DNA of 64,000 nucleotides from Adiantum capillus-veneris (Eukaryota; Streptophyta; Polypodiopsida; Polypodiales; Pteridaceae). Position 1 is the stretch's first letter. Each line of letters starts with the position of its first letter. The notes under the pieces are model-generated. The model did not search any database. It saw only the letters and a program-made list of their open reading frames with translations, and was not told the origin of the DNA. Shown in pieces: positions 35,312 to 51,301 of the stretch. Position numbers and translations under genes: made by a program. Location of the stretch: positions 84,934,884 to 84,998,883 of the forward strand of contig CM043944.1 of assembly GCA_014529385.2 (NCBI GenBank), read 5' to 3'.

Positions 35312-35793
35312 TGGACACTAATTTATGCAATCTCATGTGCACCCCATGGACACATACTGCTGTTAAGTATTCAATTGGATTTGCAACCATTTGACCATGT
35401 CTAGTGCTTGATGCCTAATGAGTGCCAAGTGATTATAGAGATAAGAATTGGGGACACATTTTCTGATTAGACGATAGCATGTATATGTCTGATTGTCAAG
35501 GAGACTACTTACTTCAGTAGTAAAGAGAACAATTGAGAGCATGAACCGATGCATGAATGTGAGGGTGATTGAGAGCACTAGTATGTAAACCACCCTCCAA
35601 ACAAAGGAGAGTAAAACCTCTACCTCCCTTGCAAAAATGAGCCTCTCAAGAAAATTAATGCACTCTTGGAGGAGAGAGAGAAACCCCTTCAAAGAGCAAA
35701 AAATAACGACCACTTTCATAGATTCTATTGAAAGATTCTCTTGGGATAGTTTCCTACAATGTTAAAACTCTCTTCTTCTTCATATTCTTCTTC
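35308..35793. other. Unassigned duplicated sequence
   Basis: Collinear with 63109-63594 with few substitutions. A minus-strand ORF (35363-35719) is open also in B (63278-63529, shorter). No domain recognised. Confidence 0.5.
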
Positions 35794-35794
35794 T

Positions 35795-35871
<77 letters not shown>
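35794..35871. repeat. CT microsatellite at inversion edge
   Basis: About 78 bases of CT with one CTAT slip, followed by a C-rich run. Together with the GA/G tract at 37317-37406 it forms an inverted pair around the segment that is reversed relative to copy B. Confidence 0.95.
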
Positions 35872-35874
<3 letters not shown>

Positions 35875-35925
35875 CCCTCCCCCTCCTGGAGGTGAGGTCT
35901 CGTTCCTGATCCATAACTCTTCAAG

Positions 35926-36124
35926 ATGAGGTCTCGGCTCCTCCCATTTACATCCATGCCCTCTTGAACGTGCTTGAACCTGCCCATCTTTCACTGCTCT
36001 TGAACATGCGGTAACTTCAACGATGCTCAATGATGCAAGCGGCCTTGCAAGGTAGTGATTGGCTGGGCGTTTTGCACAGAGTTGCAGACGGTGAAGCGAA
36101 TGTAACATCAAAATCATGTGCCGT
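35926..36124. repeat. Segment inverted relative to copy B (part 1)
   Basis: Matches the reverse complement of 63801-64000 with few differences. Part 2 (37268-37316) matches the reverse complement of 63762-63804. The solo LTR separates the parts in copy A only. Confidence 0.92.
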
Positions 36125-36300
36125 TGTGAGCGGGATGAAAACACGCACAGCGCCTCTATAACGACCTGACACACACTCTTGGGAAGATACACACACACAC
36201 TATGGGGCACCACTCGGCTTAGACAACACACCTGGCCGAGACAGGGAACACACCTCTGGACTGAGAGGAGAGAGACTATCCACTTGCCCACTCCACACAG

Positions 36301-36331
<31 letters not shown>

Positions 36332-37267
36332 CTTAGCTCAAAAGAGGAGAATCTCTGATGTTTAGATACAATTGAGCTTGGGCCAACACCAATGGGGCAA
36401 ATAGCTCACACAATATGGGTAAAATAAGCCAGATACAATCACAAACTAGAGCAGAAACTTCGCTCATAGGAGAAACTTACACAGAAAAACAGCAGAAAAA
36501 GAGTGAGGAATTTGGCAAAATGGACAGCGCCATCGCGTCCGGAACGGCCCAAAACCCCAGTCTACAATGTCAAAGTGCTCAAATCCGACCTCGGATGAGC
36601 AGTTTACGGCCAAAACAGGCTCCAAAATCACCAAAAACACACCTGCGGCTGTTCCTCCTCTCTTCTCCACGTTTTTTCTGGTCTTCTCTCTGTTTTTCCA
36701 GTTCCCACACTTAGCTTTATTAGTTGGGCACCCTTGGCCTTTTAGATGACCTCAAACGGACCCCGAACATGCCAAAAACTGACCTCGCAGTGCATAGTTG
36801 TCACCTTTTTGTATCATTTGCACACCTGGCACTCAGCTTTTTTCCACTAATGCATCTCGCCACCACGTGAAGTGGCCCCAAAAAGTGGTCCTCATGATGA
36901 CCTTTCTGCATAATTATCACAAGGAAACACCCACGTTGTGTCCGTACTCATCCACGTGCAAATATTGACCACGTTCGCCCTCCTGACGCCACTAGATGCC
37001 ATCTGACGCACCTGCTTACCTCATGTCGTCGGCCCGCGGATAGCTTCCTCGAGAAGTTTTACGCGCTATAAACTCCTCATTATTGTAGAAAAACACAGTG
37101 GTACTGGTAATAGTGAAAATCGATGCACTATGTACATGCTGTCCTACCTGTACACATGTGGGCCCCACATAACCACCTGGCTCTAGAAAATGGGCAATCC
37201 TTTATTTGATGCACCATGCATGTATATGTACATATGTGCAATCCCTTGCTCCAAAAAACTCCTAACA
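36125..37267. mobile_element. Solo LTR, 1,143 bp (copy A only)
   Basis: Starts TGTGAGCGGG and ends CTCCTAACA, flanked by CCGT on both sides (36121-36124, 37268-37271). The inverted copy B has the site once (ACGG at 63801-63804) with no insert. TG...CA fits both strands, so orientation is open. Reading as TGTTAGGAG on the minus strand is typical. An internal CGCGTCCGGAACGGCCCAAAA-like stretch near 36535 resembles copia leader sequence at 61770. No ORF of an element inside. Confidence 0.75.
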
Positions 37268-37314
37268 CCGTGAAGTTGATGAGACGCGGCTAGCCGGGAG
37301 GTGAACCAGCAGAC

Positions 37315-37316
<2 letters not shown>

Positions 37317-37406
<90 letters not shown>
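37317..37406. repeat. GA tract followed by 45-base poly-G
   Basis: GA to 37361, then 45 uninterrupted G (37362-37406), a strong candidate for G-quadruplex formation on the plus strand. Such a run can also be a sequencing or assembly artefact. Confidence 0.9.
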
Positions 37407-37407
<1 letters not shown>

Positions 37408-37439
37408 ATTTGTTGTATCATATGTAGGCACTCACCCTT

Positions 37440-38198
37440 CTCATGAAAAGCCAAGTCGGGAGACACCATACCTTATATCGGCTCTCGTTTGACATTAGGT
37501 TGAAGTTTGGGTTGCATCAGCTCTTTAATTTTCTCATAAGAACCAGAGATATGCTCATTATCCATAAGGCCAAGAAATCATTGTTTCTCATCATGCTCTT
37601 CTTCAAGAAATAAGGAGGAAACATCTAGATCACTATCGCTGCTATCTTCCACCTCACTGCCATCATCCCCATTGTTTTCTTCTTCACTTGAATACTCTTC
37701 TTCATCACTTTGCTCATCAAAATAAGCATCCAAAGATTGCTTTCTAGCCATGTAAAACCTCTTCTTATCACCCCTTCTATTGTAGAGAGTGATGGTACCA
37801 TGTCTCCAATCCTATATAGCTTTGGTTGCCTGTAACCATGGTCTTCCAAGGATAAGAGGGAAAGCACCAATACCCACGGGCATAACATGACAAAGCACTT
37901 TAACATCAAATACATACACCTCCAAGTCCTTTATAACTCCAAAGCACTTCACTCTTGATTGGATGGAAAGCTTTATGAAAAAACCTAAATTCTTCACCAT
38001 GTTAAGTCCCAACTTTGATACACAAGCTTGAGTAATGACGCATACCTGTGCACCTCCATCAATATAAGCCTCTCCAATGCACTTCCTCTTATGCCATGCA
38101 TCCATACTAGGGCATATATTAGGTAGCTCATTCAAAGACATGACTCCCACAGACCCCTTGCAGGCTCCTTCTTCATGGGGTTTACTACATACTTCCAT
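37440..38198 (-). pseudogene. Ty3 aspartic protease relic
   Basis: Minus-strand reading: ERLIL frame aside, the open part 38198-37812 has AYIDGGAQVCVITQACVSKL (active-site loop reading Asp-Gly-Gly) and MPVGIGAFPLILGRPWLQAT, the paired conserved strands of plant Ty3 retropepsins. Coding sense continues in another frame to about 37440 with an acidic stretch. It would process the polyprotein. No RT follows because of the truncation. Confidence 0.82.
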
Positions 38199-38619
38199 TG
38201 CCTCTTTAACTTAGGACACACCTTCATGAGTTGATCAAAGGTAACATCAGCCTTTCTACTCACCAAATCAGCCCTTGGACTATAATTTGGTTGCTCTTCT
38301 CCCAAAGGAAAGTTGCATGCATTGTAATGTTGCTTGGGTTTTCTCTACTTCTTCTCTTTACCTGTACCTATTTCAACTTGTTTCCTTCTTTTATGGCTGG
38401 GACTTACATCACTCCTGTCATGATGTCTTGTAACCCTCTTACCTATAGGCATGACCATAGCTCTCAAATAATACTCTTTCTTCTCCAAACAAATTATGCT
38501 TACCACCTTTGTTTTTCCCTTCTCTTCAGTTGTCAAACGGCTTGGCCCCGCTTCCCCTTTAATCTCAATACCATAATCTTGAGCTCAAGAAGGAATTCGT
38601 GAAGGAAGAGGAAACATCT

Positions 38620-39590
38620 CACCACTCATTCTCTTTGTCTTATCACATTGAGGGCTTTTATGACCCCATTCACCACAAGTATAACACTAAAGTATATTCC
38701 CTCTTCCAGCCATGCCTCTTCCTCTACCACCTGTAACCCCTCATTGCTTCCATAGCCACGACCATATCCATAGCTTTGACCTCTTCCACCTCCCATCATA
38801 TGCACACTAAGATTCTTCATAAGACCTACAACCTCTTGCATCTCTTTGCGAAAAGCATTCACATCATGAGAAGCTTGTTGATCATAACCTGGCTCCCTAA
38901 TGAGGACCCTTGGTTGCTCTACAACTTTCACTTCAACCTTTGACTCAACATTGATTCCAAGTTGATGAAGAGGCTCTACTTTCCACTCTTTATTCTTTGC
39001 AATTTCAACTACCTCCTCAAAGGTCCTTGGTTGCTTAAGCTCCACCTTCAAGCGTAAACTACTCCTCAAGCTTGAAAAGAACCTATCATTCTTCAATATG
39101 GATGGAGGAATTTCACCCCCCAAAGATGTACACCACTTTGTCCATAATGCATCGAATGCCTTCACAAAGTGTTCTATAGTCTGGCCTTCACCCTGTACCA
39201 AGCCTTGAATAGACCGCCATACCTTTTGTGGGTCTTCCACATGTTGAAAATTTGTAAGAAAAGCATGTCTTACCATTTCATAAGTCAGAACTTGAGGAGG
39301 TTGGGCTGATTGTTGCTCCTTTTTGTAGCCTTCCAACCATTCCCTAGCATCTCCATTCAAATAGAAGTAGAATATTCGCAACACCAACACTAGGTCTTTC
39401 TTGTCAGCAAGAAGGCAAGCAAACTCCATTCGCTCAATGAAACCTTTGGCAGTTTTAGTTTATTTCCTAGTAAACTCTAGAAAACTAAGCACCATGTCTT
39501 CCAAAACCTGTAAATCGAAGGTAGCTTGAAGCAATTCTTGAGTGGTGGGCACCAAAACATTGTTGGACAAAAGAAAAAGTGGGATGCCTC
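38620..39590 (-). pseudogene. gag: Ty3 gag with CCHC knuckle
   Basis: Open 267-codon part (39429-38626) with FYFYLNGDAREWLEGYKKEQ, FLTNFQHVEDPQKVW, GQTIEHFVKAFDALWTKW and FFSSLRSSLRL, a canonical Ty3 gag capsid. Coding sense starts upstream near 39590 and is broken by a stop near 39460. In a shifted frame CYTCGEWGHKSPQC (C-x2-C-x4-H-x4-C, near 38650-38690) is the nucleocapsid knuckle, preceded by Gly/Arg-rich sequence. At least two breaks. Confidence 0.88.
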
Positions 39591-39611
39591 TATAGCTATA
39601 TAGCCCAAGAG

Positions 39612-39639
39612 CGTTCAAAATTCAACCTTAGCACCAAAA
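39612..39639 (-). other. Putative primer binding site
   Basis: On the minus strand TTTTGGTGCTAAGGTTGAA follows the LTR end. TGG after the LTR is expected for a tRNA CCA end. I cannot name the tRNA. Confidence 0.45.
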
Positions 39640-40280
39640 TGTATATTAAAAACACTTTTAGTAAACGCTAACCAAAAGGCCTATGCCCCCTTGGGAATTT
39701 ACAAGCACACGCCCACCCAAAGGACCAAAGCACATATGAGCAAAACCCTGTCAAAGCACCAATTTACAGCACACGCCGACCAATGTATATGAAGACAAGG
39801 GCCTCCCCTTTCAAAATTGAACATCACAAACCCATAACTTCAACATCAACTCCTTAATTCATAGATGTATTCCCTCCCAATCTGTCTACACATAATTTGC
39901 CACTAGGCTGCCGCCATAGCAATAACCCTGTAGAGAACTAGTCGTAACTTGAAGAGAACAACTTGAATTGGGCACTTTAAAGCGTAGAAGAAAGATTGAA
40001 AAATGAATGGCAAGAAAGATGAAGATGAACAAAATTGAATCTATACACCGCTACATGCAAAATTGATGCGAACATAGAGTGGTCCCAGTACGACTACACG
40101 TAGAGAAGGCAAGGTGAGGACAAAAACTGCATCAAAAACCATAAAGGAGGAACAACGAGATAAAAACTGCAATTTTTTGGACTTTGGCTGAACTTTTCTA
40201 ATTTTGTACATCAGTTTTACTTATATACATGATGTCTCACTTCAAAAAACTCACTAATGGACACATATAATAATTCAACA
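39640..40280 (-). repeat. 5-prime LTR of the truncated Ty3 element
   Basis: 641 bp reading TGTTGAATTATTATATGTG ... TTTTTAATATACA on the minus strand. It sits directly before the primer-site-like stretch and gag. The partner LTR is missing, so no target duplication can be checked. Confidence 0.7.
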
Positions 40281-40401
40281 GCTGGCGCTATGCTAGTGAC
40301 TTGCCATGCAAGTACATGTGCTTGATAAAGCAAGATAAAAAACCCACAAACCAAAGCCCACACACCCTTTTGACATCAAGCGTCATGTCTATATGTAGAA
40401 A

Positions 40402-40863
40402 TTTACAAAAAATGGGGTGTCAAAAATGCACCCAACGGCGTGAACTCAAGGGTTTGTTGAGACCTTCACAAAAATGCACAATCTACTGCTCCATTGTCAT
40501 TTGAGGAGCATATCATTGTTAGGACACAAATTTGGTGTAGTACTCCTCCAGTGAGAGCCCTAATTGGCGTAAGCCAAAGAATTCATTCATCTTAATAGCG
40601 TGATGTGCAAGAGGGAGATAACATTCTTTAATTTCCTCCTTCATCTTCCCCCAAGATGGGTTACCGGTGGGATTGTCTCTACAATGTTGTTTTCGCCAGA
40701 GTTTAGCATCTCCACTGAGGAGGAACATACCTAGAATTTCTTGATTCTCCTGAGAAATCCCTACTACTACAAGAAAGTAGTCATCCATGGCATCCAGCCA
40801 TGCTTCAGCATCACGCTCGAGGTTGGGTCCTTCTCCCTTGAAGATGGAGAGTTGGACTAGCTT
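40402..40863 (-). pseudogene. Ty3-type gag fragment (copy B)
   Basis: Counterpart of 101-563. The 89-codon open part (40788-40519) differs at only a few residues from copy A (for example EEIKE for QAMKE). Same truncation, so the relic predates the duplication. Confidence 0.7.
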
Positions 40864-45089
<4,226 letters not shown>

Positions 45090-45094
45090 GATAC
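45090..45094. other. Empty target site of the Ty3-like element
   Basis: Single GATAC joining sequences that in copy A flank the element at 5064-5068 and 16333-16337. Confidence 0.95.
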
Positions 45095-45484
45095 TTGTTG
45101 ATATTTAACACTACATGGATGATAGGTATAAATTTAAAAGGTTTTAAGTAGGACATGGATAACAACTGATACGTTCATTGACACCTATTTTATGTCTGTT
45201 ATCTTGGTTATATGAATACAAGTGAGGACTTTATCTTTACTTATGATGTTTTTGGCTAAGTTGTCCATCACCGTCAAACCTAGCCTCTTTCACTTCAAAA
45301 TAAGTTGTTCTTGACTATCTTATGTACAAAACACTAGAATGATACCTCATTCTCACTATGATGTACAAAAATGAATCAAAAACTGAGTTGTTTTTGTGCT
45401 AATCATTGTCTATAGTTTGAAAAACCAACTGTCTTTTGAATTGTTACGTTCTTTTGTGTATAAGTCTAAAAACAACAACATCAA

Positions 45485-45485
<1 letters not shown>

Positions 45486-45545
<60 letters not shown>
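45486..45545. repeat. AC microsatellite (copy B)
   Basis: About 60 bases of AC with a CACGCAC break near the end. The copy A tract (16730-16766) is shorter. Confidence 0.95.
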
Positions 45546-45547
<2 letters not shown>

Positions 45548-45781
45548 TGTCATGATGTCGTACGTCTAAGTGGAGAATTTCATGCATGAGTCACATATTT
45601 AGTGTTTTTATGAGTGCTTGGAATATGGTTGGAAGCATAGCATTTTTACACGATGGCAAGCTTGCAATGGCCCTCATGTGGCATGGGAATGGTTTTTTAT
45701 ATCACTTCTTGAAGTTTGAAGTCATCAATGTCAGATGTTTTTGGAGTGAAGATTATGCTATGGGATTTGACATCGACTGAC

Positions 45782-45914
45782 GGTATCACTCATGCTGATG
45801 CAAGAGCGGTTGAAGCATTCATGAACTATAAGGTTGTGCTTGGCGAAGCTTTGGTCAATATTTGTGTCGAATAATGTGTGCTTAAAGAGCTAAGCTAGAT
45901 CAAGGCTATGGTGG
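45782..45914 (+). pseudogene. Thioredoxin-like pseudogene, truncated (copy B)
   Basis: Matches A 17001-17133, with the same two in-frame stops, up to GTGG at 45911-45914, where the sequence jumps to the equivalent of A 24196. The Asp-x-Asp and Pro-Thr part is lost. Confidence 0.5.
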
Positions 45915-46778
45915 CTACTAGTCATCTTCACCCAGAAACAAAAGCTCATGCTCATTAAATTTTCTTATTGTTGTCACCTTCCATTGCCTATACCTATAGC
46001 TAGTAGAAAGAGATGGAGAAAAAAAAAATGTTTCTATGAGACACCAAGCCATTATTGCTTATGGAAGGATTTTTTGAGTGACTGAGAACGATGATTCACT
46101 TCTTAAGTTTATTTTCTGATGTTTCTGTGGCATGACACGTGCATTTAATATGGATATGTAGCTTGTTGCCTGCCCAATACATTGTTTTGAGCTTTGGATA
46201 TATTTTATTTTAAATTGAAAAAATAACTTTCATGTTGTTTTAGATAATGGGATGGCCAACTCAAATCCAATATGGATTGATGCTAACAAAAAATTGGAGC
46301 TTAAGCTCATGTAGATGCCTCCATTGTAAGCCTTGGCCAATAAAAGTTTTATAATTGGTAGGGTAATCGTAGGACAATTGCTTGGTCAATAATAACTACA
46401 AGAAGATTCTCTATTATGATTGAAAAAAATTGTAGGGTGCTTTCTACCGTTATTGACCCAACAAAAGAGCCAAAAATTTCACTTCATTTAGATTAGAAGT
46501 TACGAATGTCTAAGCTCGTTGATACGTCACTCTCAGTGTAGATGGTTTTTTGAATAATAGCAATATATCACCTATTTATATTAATGGTGATGCTCCTATG
46601 ATATTGCATGCGCGCACATGCTCTCATTGTCATGCATCTACAAGATGAGCTTATAAACTACTCGGATATAGGTGTAGTGAATCGTGAAGATTGTGTGAAA
46701 ATATACGTGAGAAGGATAAAAAAAGGTGATTAGATCAATAGAGTAGAGACATGATTTCTCAGATTGATTGCTCGGATT
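45915..46778. other. Unassigned sequence, copy B of 24196-25059
   Basis: No family recognised. Collinear with A. Confidence 0.5.
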
Positions 46779-47419
46779 TCTCCTTGCTCGGAAATATTCG
46801 CTCGCCATATGGTAGGACTCGTGTTTGTCTAGTGAATTAGAGTAGATGATGATATCATCAAAGAACACTCCAGTAAAGGTTCAGTGAGGCCTGAATAGCT
46901 TCTCCATCAAGCGGTTGAATGTGGCTGGTGCATTGATCAAGCCAAAAGGCATGACAATATATTCGTAAAGACCAAACGTAGTGCAAAATGCGGTCTTTAC
47001 AATGTCTTGATCAACTATCCTTATTTGATAATAGCCACTTTTTAGGTCAATCCTACTGAAGTAGGTGGACCCTTGTAGCTTATCAAATAAGTCTTCTACC
47101 CATGGAATGGGAAACCTATTCTTGATAGTGATTCTATTTAGTGCTCTATAGTCGACACACATTTGATATGTGCCGTCTTTCTTTTGCACTAGTAACACGG
47201 GTGAGCAAAATGAAGATGAGCTAGGCCTAACCATGCCCTTCTCAACTAACTCATGCACTTGCCGCATAATCTCCTCTTGTTGAGCTTGAGAAACTCTATA
47301 AGGAGGTTTGTTAGGTGGTGAAATTCCTGGAATAAGTTCAATTGCATGGTCATCATTGCCTCGTTTAGGAGGTAACTCATAGGGGATGTCATCAATAAAG
47401 ACATCTTGAAACCCCTTGA
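46779..47419 (-). pseudogene. Ty3 reverse transcriptase fragment (copy B)
   Basis: Counterpart of A 25060-25700. The same RT blocks are readable ([50 protein letters not shown]). It keeps Tyr where copy A has a stop after III, but shares the TGA before FFDD. Confidence 0.93.
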
Positions 47420-47434
47420 AAAAAATGGATAACT

Positions 47435-47999
47435 CTAATTCCTTGTGAGTGTGTATTTTTCTTTTGCTAAAACATTAGGTTCACTTTGAGAATCTTTAAC
47501 AAAAATCATGTACATGGAAATAGAGCTCTTTATTGACTTATTGAAAGCTTGTGTATGTACACATGGAGCCTCAATTTCCCGATTAAGGGAGTGACTGAAG
47601 CTTCTTGCCCCTTGAAAGCACCTCTGCGGGTAGTACATCTCCCATCTGGTAAGCTTGTATGCCTAGCTTGGTGGCCAACTATGTGGATATGAAATTGTGA
47701 GTAGAACTAGGGTGAAAGAGAATAAAAGCATCATGTTCTCTTACCTTTCACCAAGCATGGTATAGAGGAGATCCTTTGTGGTGAGTTTGCTCCTCTTGGA
47801 TTTCAACCAAGGTAGCTCTAGGAGGCTCGTGGCCGGTGTTCTTTTGGGGACAAGCGCAGTACGCATGCCCTTGCTCGCCGCACTTGAAACACCGGTTATC
47901 CTTGCAATAACCCTCAAGATCTTCAGGAGAGAGTTTGTTTTTGACTTTGTAAACTCCCTTCTCCTTAGCTTTGTTGGAATCGCCCTTAGGAGACCCTTA
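47435..47999 (-). pseudogene. Ty3 nucleocapsid and protease relic (copy B)
   Basis: Counterpart of A 25716-26280, with the CCHC knuckle near 47864-47904 and the decayed protease. Differences from A are scattered substitutions. Confidence 0.82.
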
Positions 48000-48319
48000 A
48001 TCTTTTGAAAAGATTCTTGTAGGTCTCGGCTATACTCATCTGCAACGAAGATCTTCCCGTGTACCGTAAGTAGCAGGGGACTTCTTGATCTTCCCCCAAT
48101 TACCTCAAAAGGTGCTTTTCCCGTGGAAGTATGTACAGTGTTATTGTAGGCATACTCCACTAAGGGTAAGTACTTCTCCCATTGGGATCTTTGATCTACT
48201 TCTGTTACATAGGCTTTTAGTAGATCAAGGATTTTTAGGTTAGATATTTCAATTTGGCCATCCTTTTGCGGGTGATAGGCCGAAGAGAAATTTATCCTCG
48301 TTCCACTTAGCAGAGATCT
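48000..48319 (-). pseudogene. Ty3 integrase core end (copy B)
   Basis: Counterpart of A 26281-26600, with the same junction to gag (YAYNNTVHTSTGKAPFEV then the gag tail). Confidence 0.88.
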
Positions 48320-51091
48320 TTAGATATAAACATGATATCTAGCTAGACCAAGTGTAAAAAAATTAAGTGTGTTTGTTTTCTATGCGCTTTTTTTATTAAA
48401 AAATCTTGTTTATAGGACTGCTGAAACAATATAGCATCAAAAAACCACCAAGTCTGGCAGTAGTACTCATCTGGCGAGGATTTTATCCAGAACAATCCCC
48501 TGATTGAACTTTTATAAAAAAGTAAGTTACATAAATGGGAAACACCCCCACTTTTCAACAGTAATTCATGCGCTAAGTGAAAGAGAGCAACTTGTATTTT
48601 TGCCAAGTCCAAAAAAGACCAGCAAACAATAAGTTATAGCTAGTATGCCACAAGCCAATCAGCTAGTCCCCAATGCATGTACAATGTTGCACCACAGTAA
48701 GCAGTAGCGGCTATCCAGCCCTTACCATATAGACTTAGCCAACCCATATGATGGATTATACCTGTTTTAAGCATCAAGGAACATTAATCCTCAGAAGTGC
48801 CATATTTTGTCAAGGCCCACCACACGGTGGTTTTATTTCATCAGGATGCTTAAGTGTCGTTATCAACAGTAAAAAAAAAAGTAAATCACGGGTATAGAAA
48901 ATCGCTTTAATATATATATATATATGTACCTGTAGTTAAATAATGACCATCTTCGAAAAAAACCAATAATAGTACCATAGTAATGCTCCCAAAAGAAACC
49001 ACCTTTACCATGTAATGCCAGTCAAATCCGACCACTGTAGTGGTCCTTACGAGGCTGAAGAACGAGGAACTGAGCCAACCAAACAGAGGTCCAACCACTT
49101 ATATCATGCCATGCTAAGTATAGTCATCCCGACTATTTTAAGTACACCATTTGCTAAGTACATGTATTTTTATGAAACAATGCTTTACCATTTAATAAAA
49201 AAAATGACAGTAATGAGATTATTGATGCTAAGCTTAGTGACCAACCTGAGTTGGTTGAGTTGTAAGCTCCATGCTCGGTGCAACAAAGATGGAAAAAACA
49301 CAGTCCTCACTCTTGATGCAAGTAAAGCACACGCAAAGGTAAGTGAGGAGCAAAATGCATCCTCGCCTCTTTAAATAGAAGAAGGACACCCGCCCTCACT
49401 CATGACTAATTTCCTGCAGCGTAAACTGAGTAGATCGAGCTCCCTTGGGGAAATGTGGAAGAGTAGCCGCTCGCGATGTCATCTGGCATACTACGTTAAA
49501 CCAAGCGCCTCATGGCATGGTAAATGACTGTAATAAGTAATTATATTACTCACGCCTTGTAACCATCATAGCCTTCTAAGGGTCCTATCCCATGTTTAAA
49601 AAGTTGTAGGTCCCCTTAAATAGAACGTAGAGTGTCTACAAGCAATGGCATAATACACCTTAATCTGATGCTTAAAAAGGCCATCAACAAGTGGTGGAAT
49701 GTGTGTGTGTGTGTGTATGTGTGTACTAGCAAGTGTGAACTAAGCTTGGAAAGTTTAATTTGATACTTTTAAAAAAATTTACCAACAGGTGGTAAAATGT
49801 GTGTGTGTGTGTGTTGTTGTATTAAGATAAATGGGTGAAAGCATGTTAACCTGTCGCACTTTTTGTGCTAGTTAGTAGTTTCAAGTTAGCATATCTTCGA
49901 AAAGTTGGGCGTCTGGTAATTTTTTTACAAATAATATCAAAATTTGTCGGAGGTTGTACATTTGGATTCCTTGTTTCAAGTGCTTTCTATTGATATATCA
50001 TATGTCATAGATCTTGGAGATGTAGCTCAAGTTATTGTACTAGTTAGCATATGTCAAAATTGTGCTAGTTAGCATTGTCCGAGACATGAAAAAGCATGAC
50101 AGGTTAACATGGTTTCACCCAAATAGATATACACAAAAGAACTACAAGTTCAAAGGACAGCTAACCCTAGACATCTGGAAGGTGATTTTCACAAAAAATG
50201 ACTCAGAATTGAATTCATCTTTGTACAATATAGTAAGGATGCAGACATCATCCGAATGAAATAATACAAGGATATCAATGTAATAAAAAATTTGAGTCCC
50301 CCGTAATCATCAAAGTTGGAATGTAGCTACCCTAAGCCACTATAAGCGAGGATAGCATTCTCACCTGCATCCATGTAGAAAAGACAACACATGCCAGACT
50401 TGGCTTCGAATGGTAGGTGTCAACGAAGCTATCGGTTGTAATCTATGTCACACTCAAAATAGAACTAGAGTAGGCAACTTTCCATAATGTAAGTACCAAA
50501 AATACTCCGCAGTTTAAATTTTCCTTATATTCTAAAAAAGTAAGTTTAACTTAATATACTTCCAAAAAGTTCATTGCTGGTGGAGGTTTTTTTCAAACGG
50601 TCAATTTTAGACAACCAAAGGCATATACCATCAGTTTATAACCATCAGACAAGTCATTCCATGTTTTGTATACATTTCTACTCAAAATAAACAGCACGAC
50701 CTTATCAAGAATCCCCAAAGTTTTTAGACAATTTAAAAGGTGTAATCCCCTCTATGAACAAACTATCTACTAATGTGTTATTGATCATTATATTTGGTTA
50801 AAATATGCATAACAAGAAAACACCAGCAAATAGACCAAAAAATGGATCACCACACGACATCCCCTTATCAAGAAGGTAACCCGGATCACCAAAGCATAAG
50901 AGCCATATGAAAATATCATCCAAAAATAAAACTAGCCAGTCAGCCACGTAAGGACAACTCTCCCAGGAAAAACATGAATTTGGAAAACATGCTTCAATGC
51001 GGTTTAATAGAGGGGCCATCTATATTAATTATGTTTAAGTAAGCAGAGCACAGATCATCAAAACCTCATTATGTGGATGTGACCTTGGGCA
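48320..51091. other. Unassigned sequence, copy B of 26601-28600
   Basis: Collinear with A apart from a private 90-base block near 48455-48545 and the private segment 49321-50021. No gene recognised. Confidence 0.5.
49321..50021. other. Segment present in copy B only (701 bp)
   Basis: Copy A reads CTTGATGCA directly into GTAGCTCAAG. Copy B has 701 bases between, with two GT runs (49699-49725, 49799-49814). No terminal repeats or target duplication seen, so a deletion in A is as likely as an insertion in B. Confidence 0.75.
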
Positions 51092-51096
51092 TGTCT

Positions 51097-51287
51097 TGTT
51101 GGGGTTAAGGCCTATGTGCCTTGACCGGTCGCCCAGGTCATGGGCGCCTGCCCACTGTTACCCTATACATATAGTGAGTATACTGTATAGGGGGAGCTGC
51201 CACTTCACAGTCTCCCCACCCACATCGTGTGTGTCTCTCCTTCTCTCTCTCTCACTCTCCGTCTGTGGTGTTCCCCGATTCCCTTCA
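51097..51287 (+). repeat. 5-prime LTR of the deleted copia element
   Basis: TGTTGGGGTT ... CCCTTCA, 191 bp, with a CT-rich 3-prime part. Confidence 0.95.
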
Positions 51288-51289
51288 AT

Positions 51290-51301
51290 TGGTATCAGAG
51301 C
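51290..51301 (+). other. tRNA-iMet primer binding site
   Basis: TGGTATCAGAGC two bases after the LTR, the usual copia primer site. Confidence 0.93.

Larger units (their letters stand above)
37407..40280 (-). mobile_element. Truncated Ty3-type LTR element between the copies
   Basis: Minus-strand order: 5-prime LTR (40280-39640), primer site, gag, protease, then loss of everything downstream at the poly-G/GA tract. RT, integrase and the 3-prime LTR are absent. It fills nearly the whole gap between copy A and copy B. Truncation at the same tract that bounds the inversion suggests a shared rearrangement breakpoint. Confidence 0.85.
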
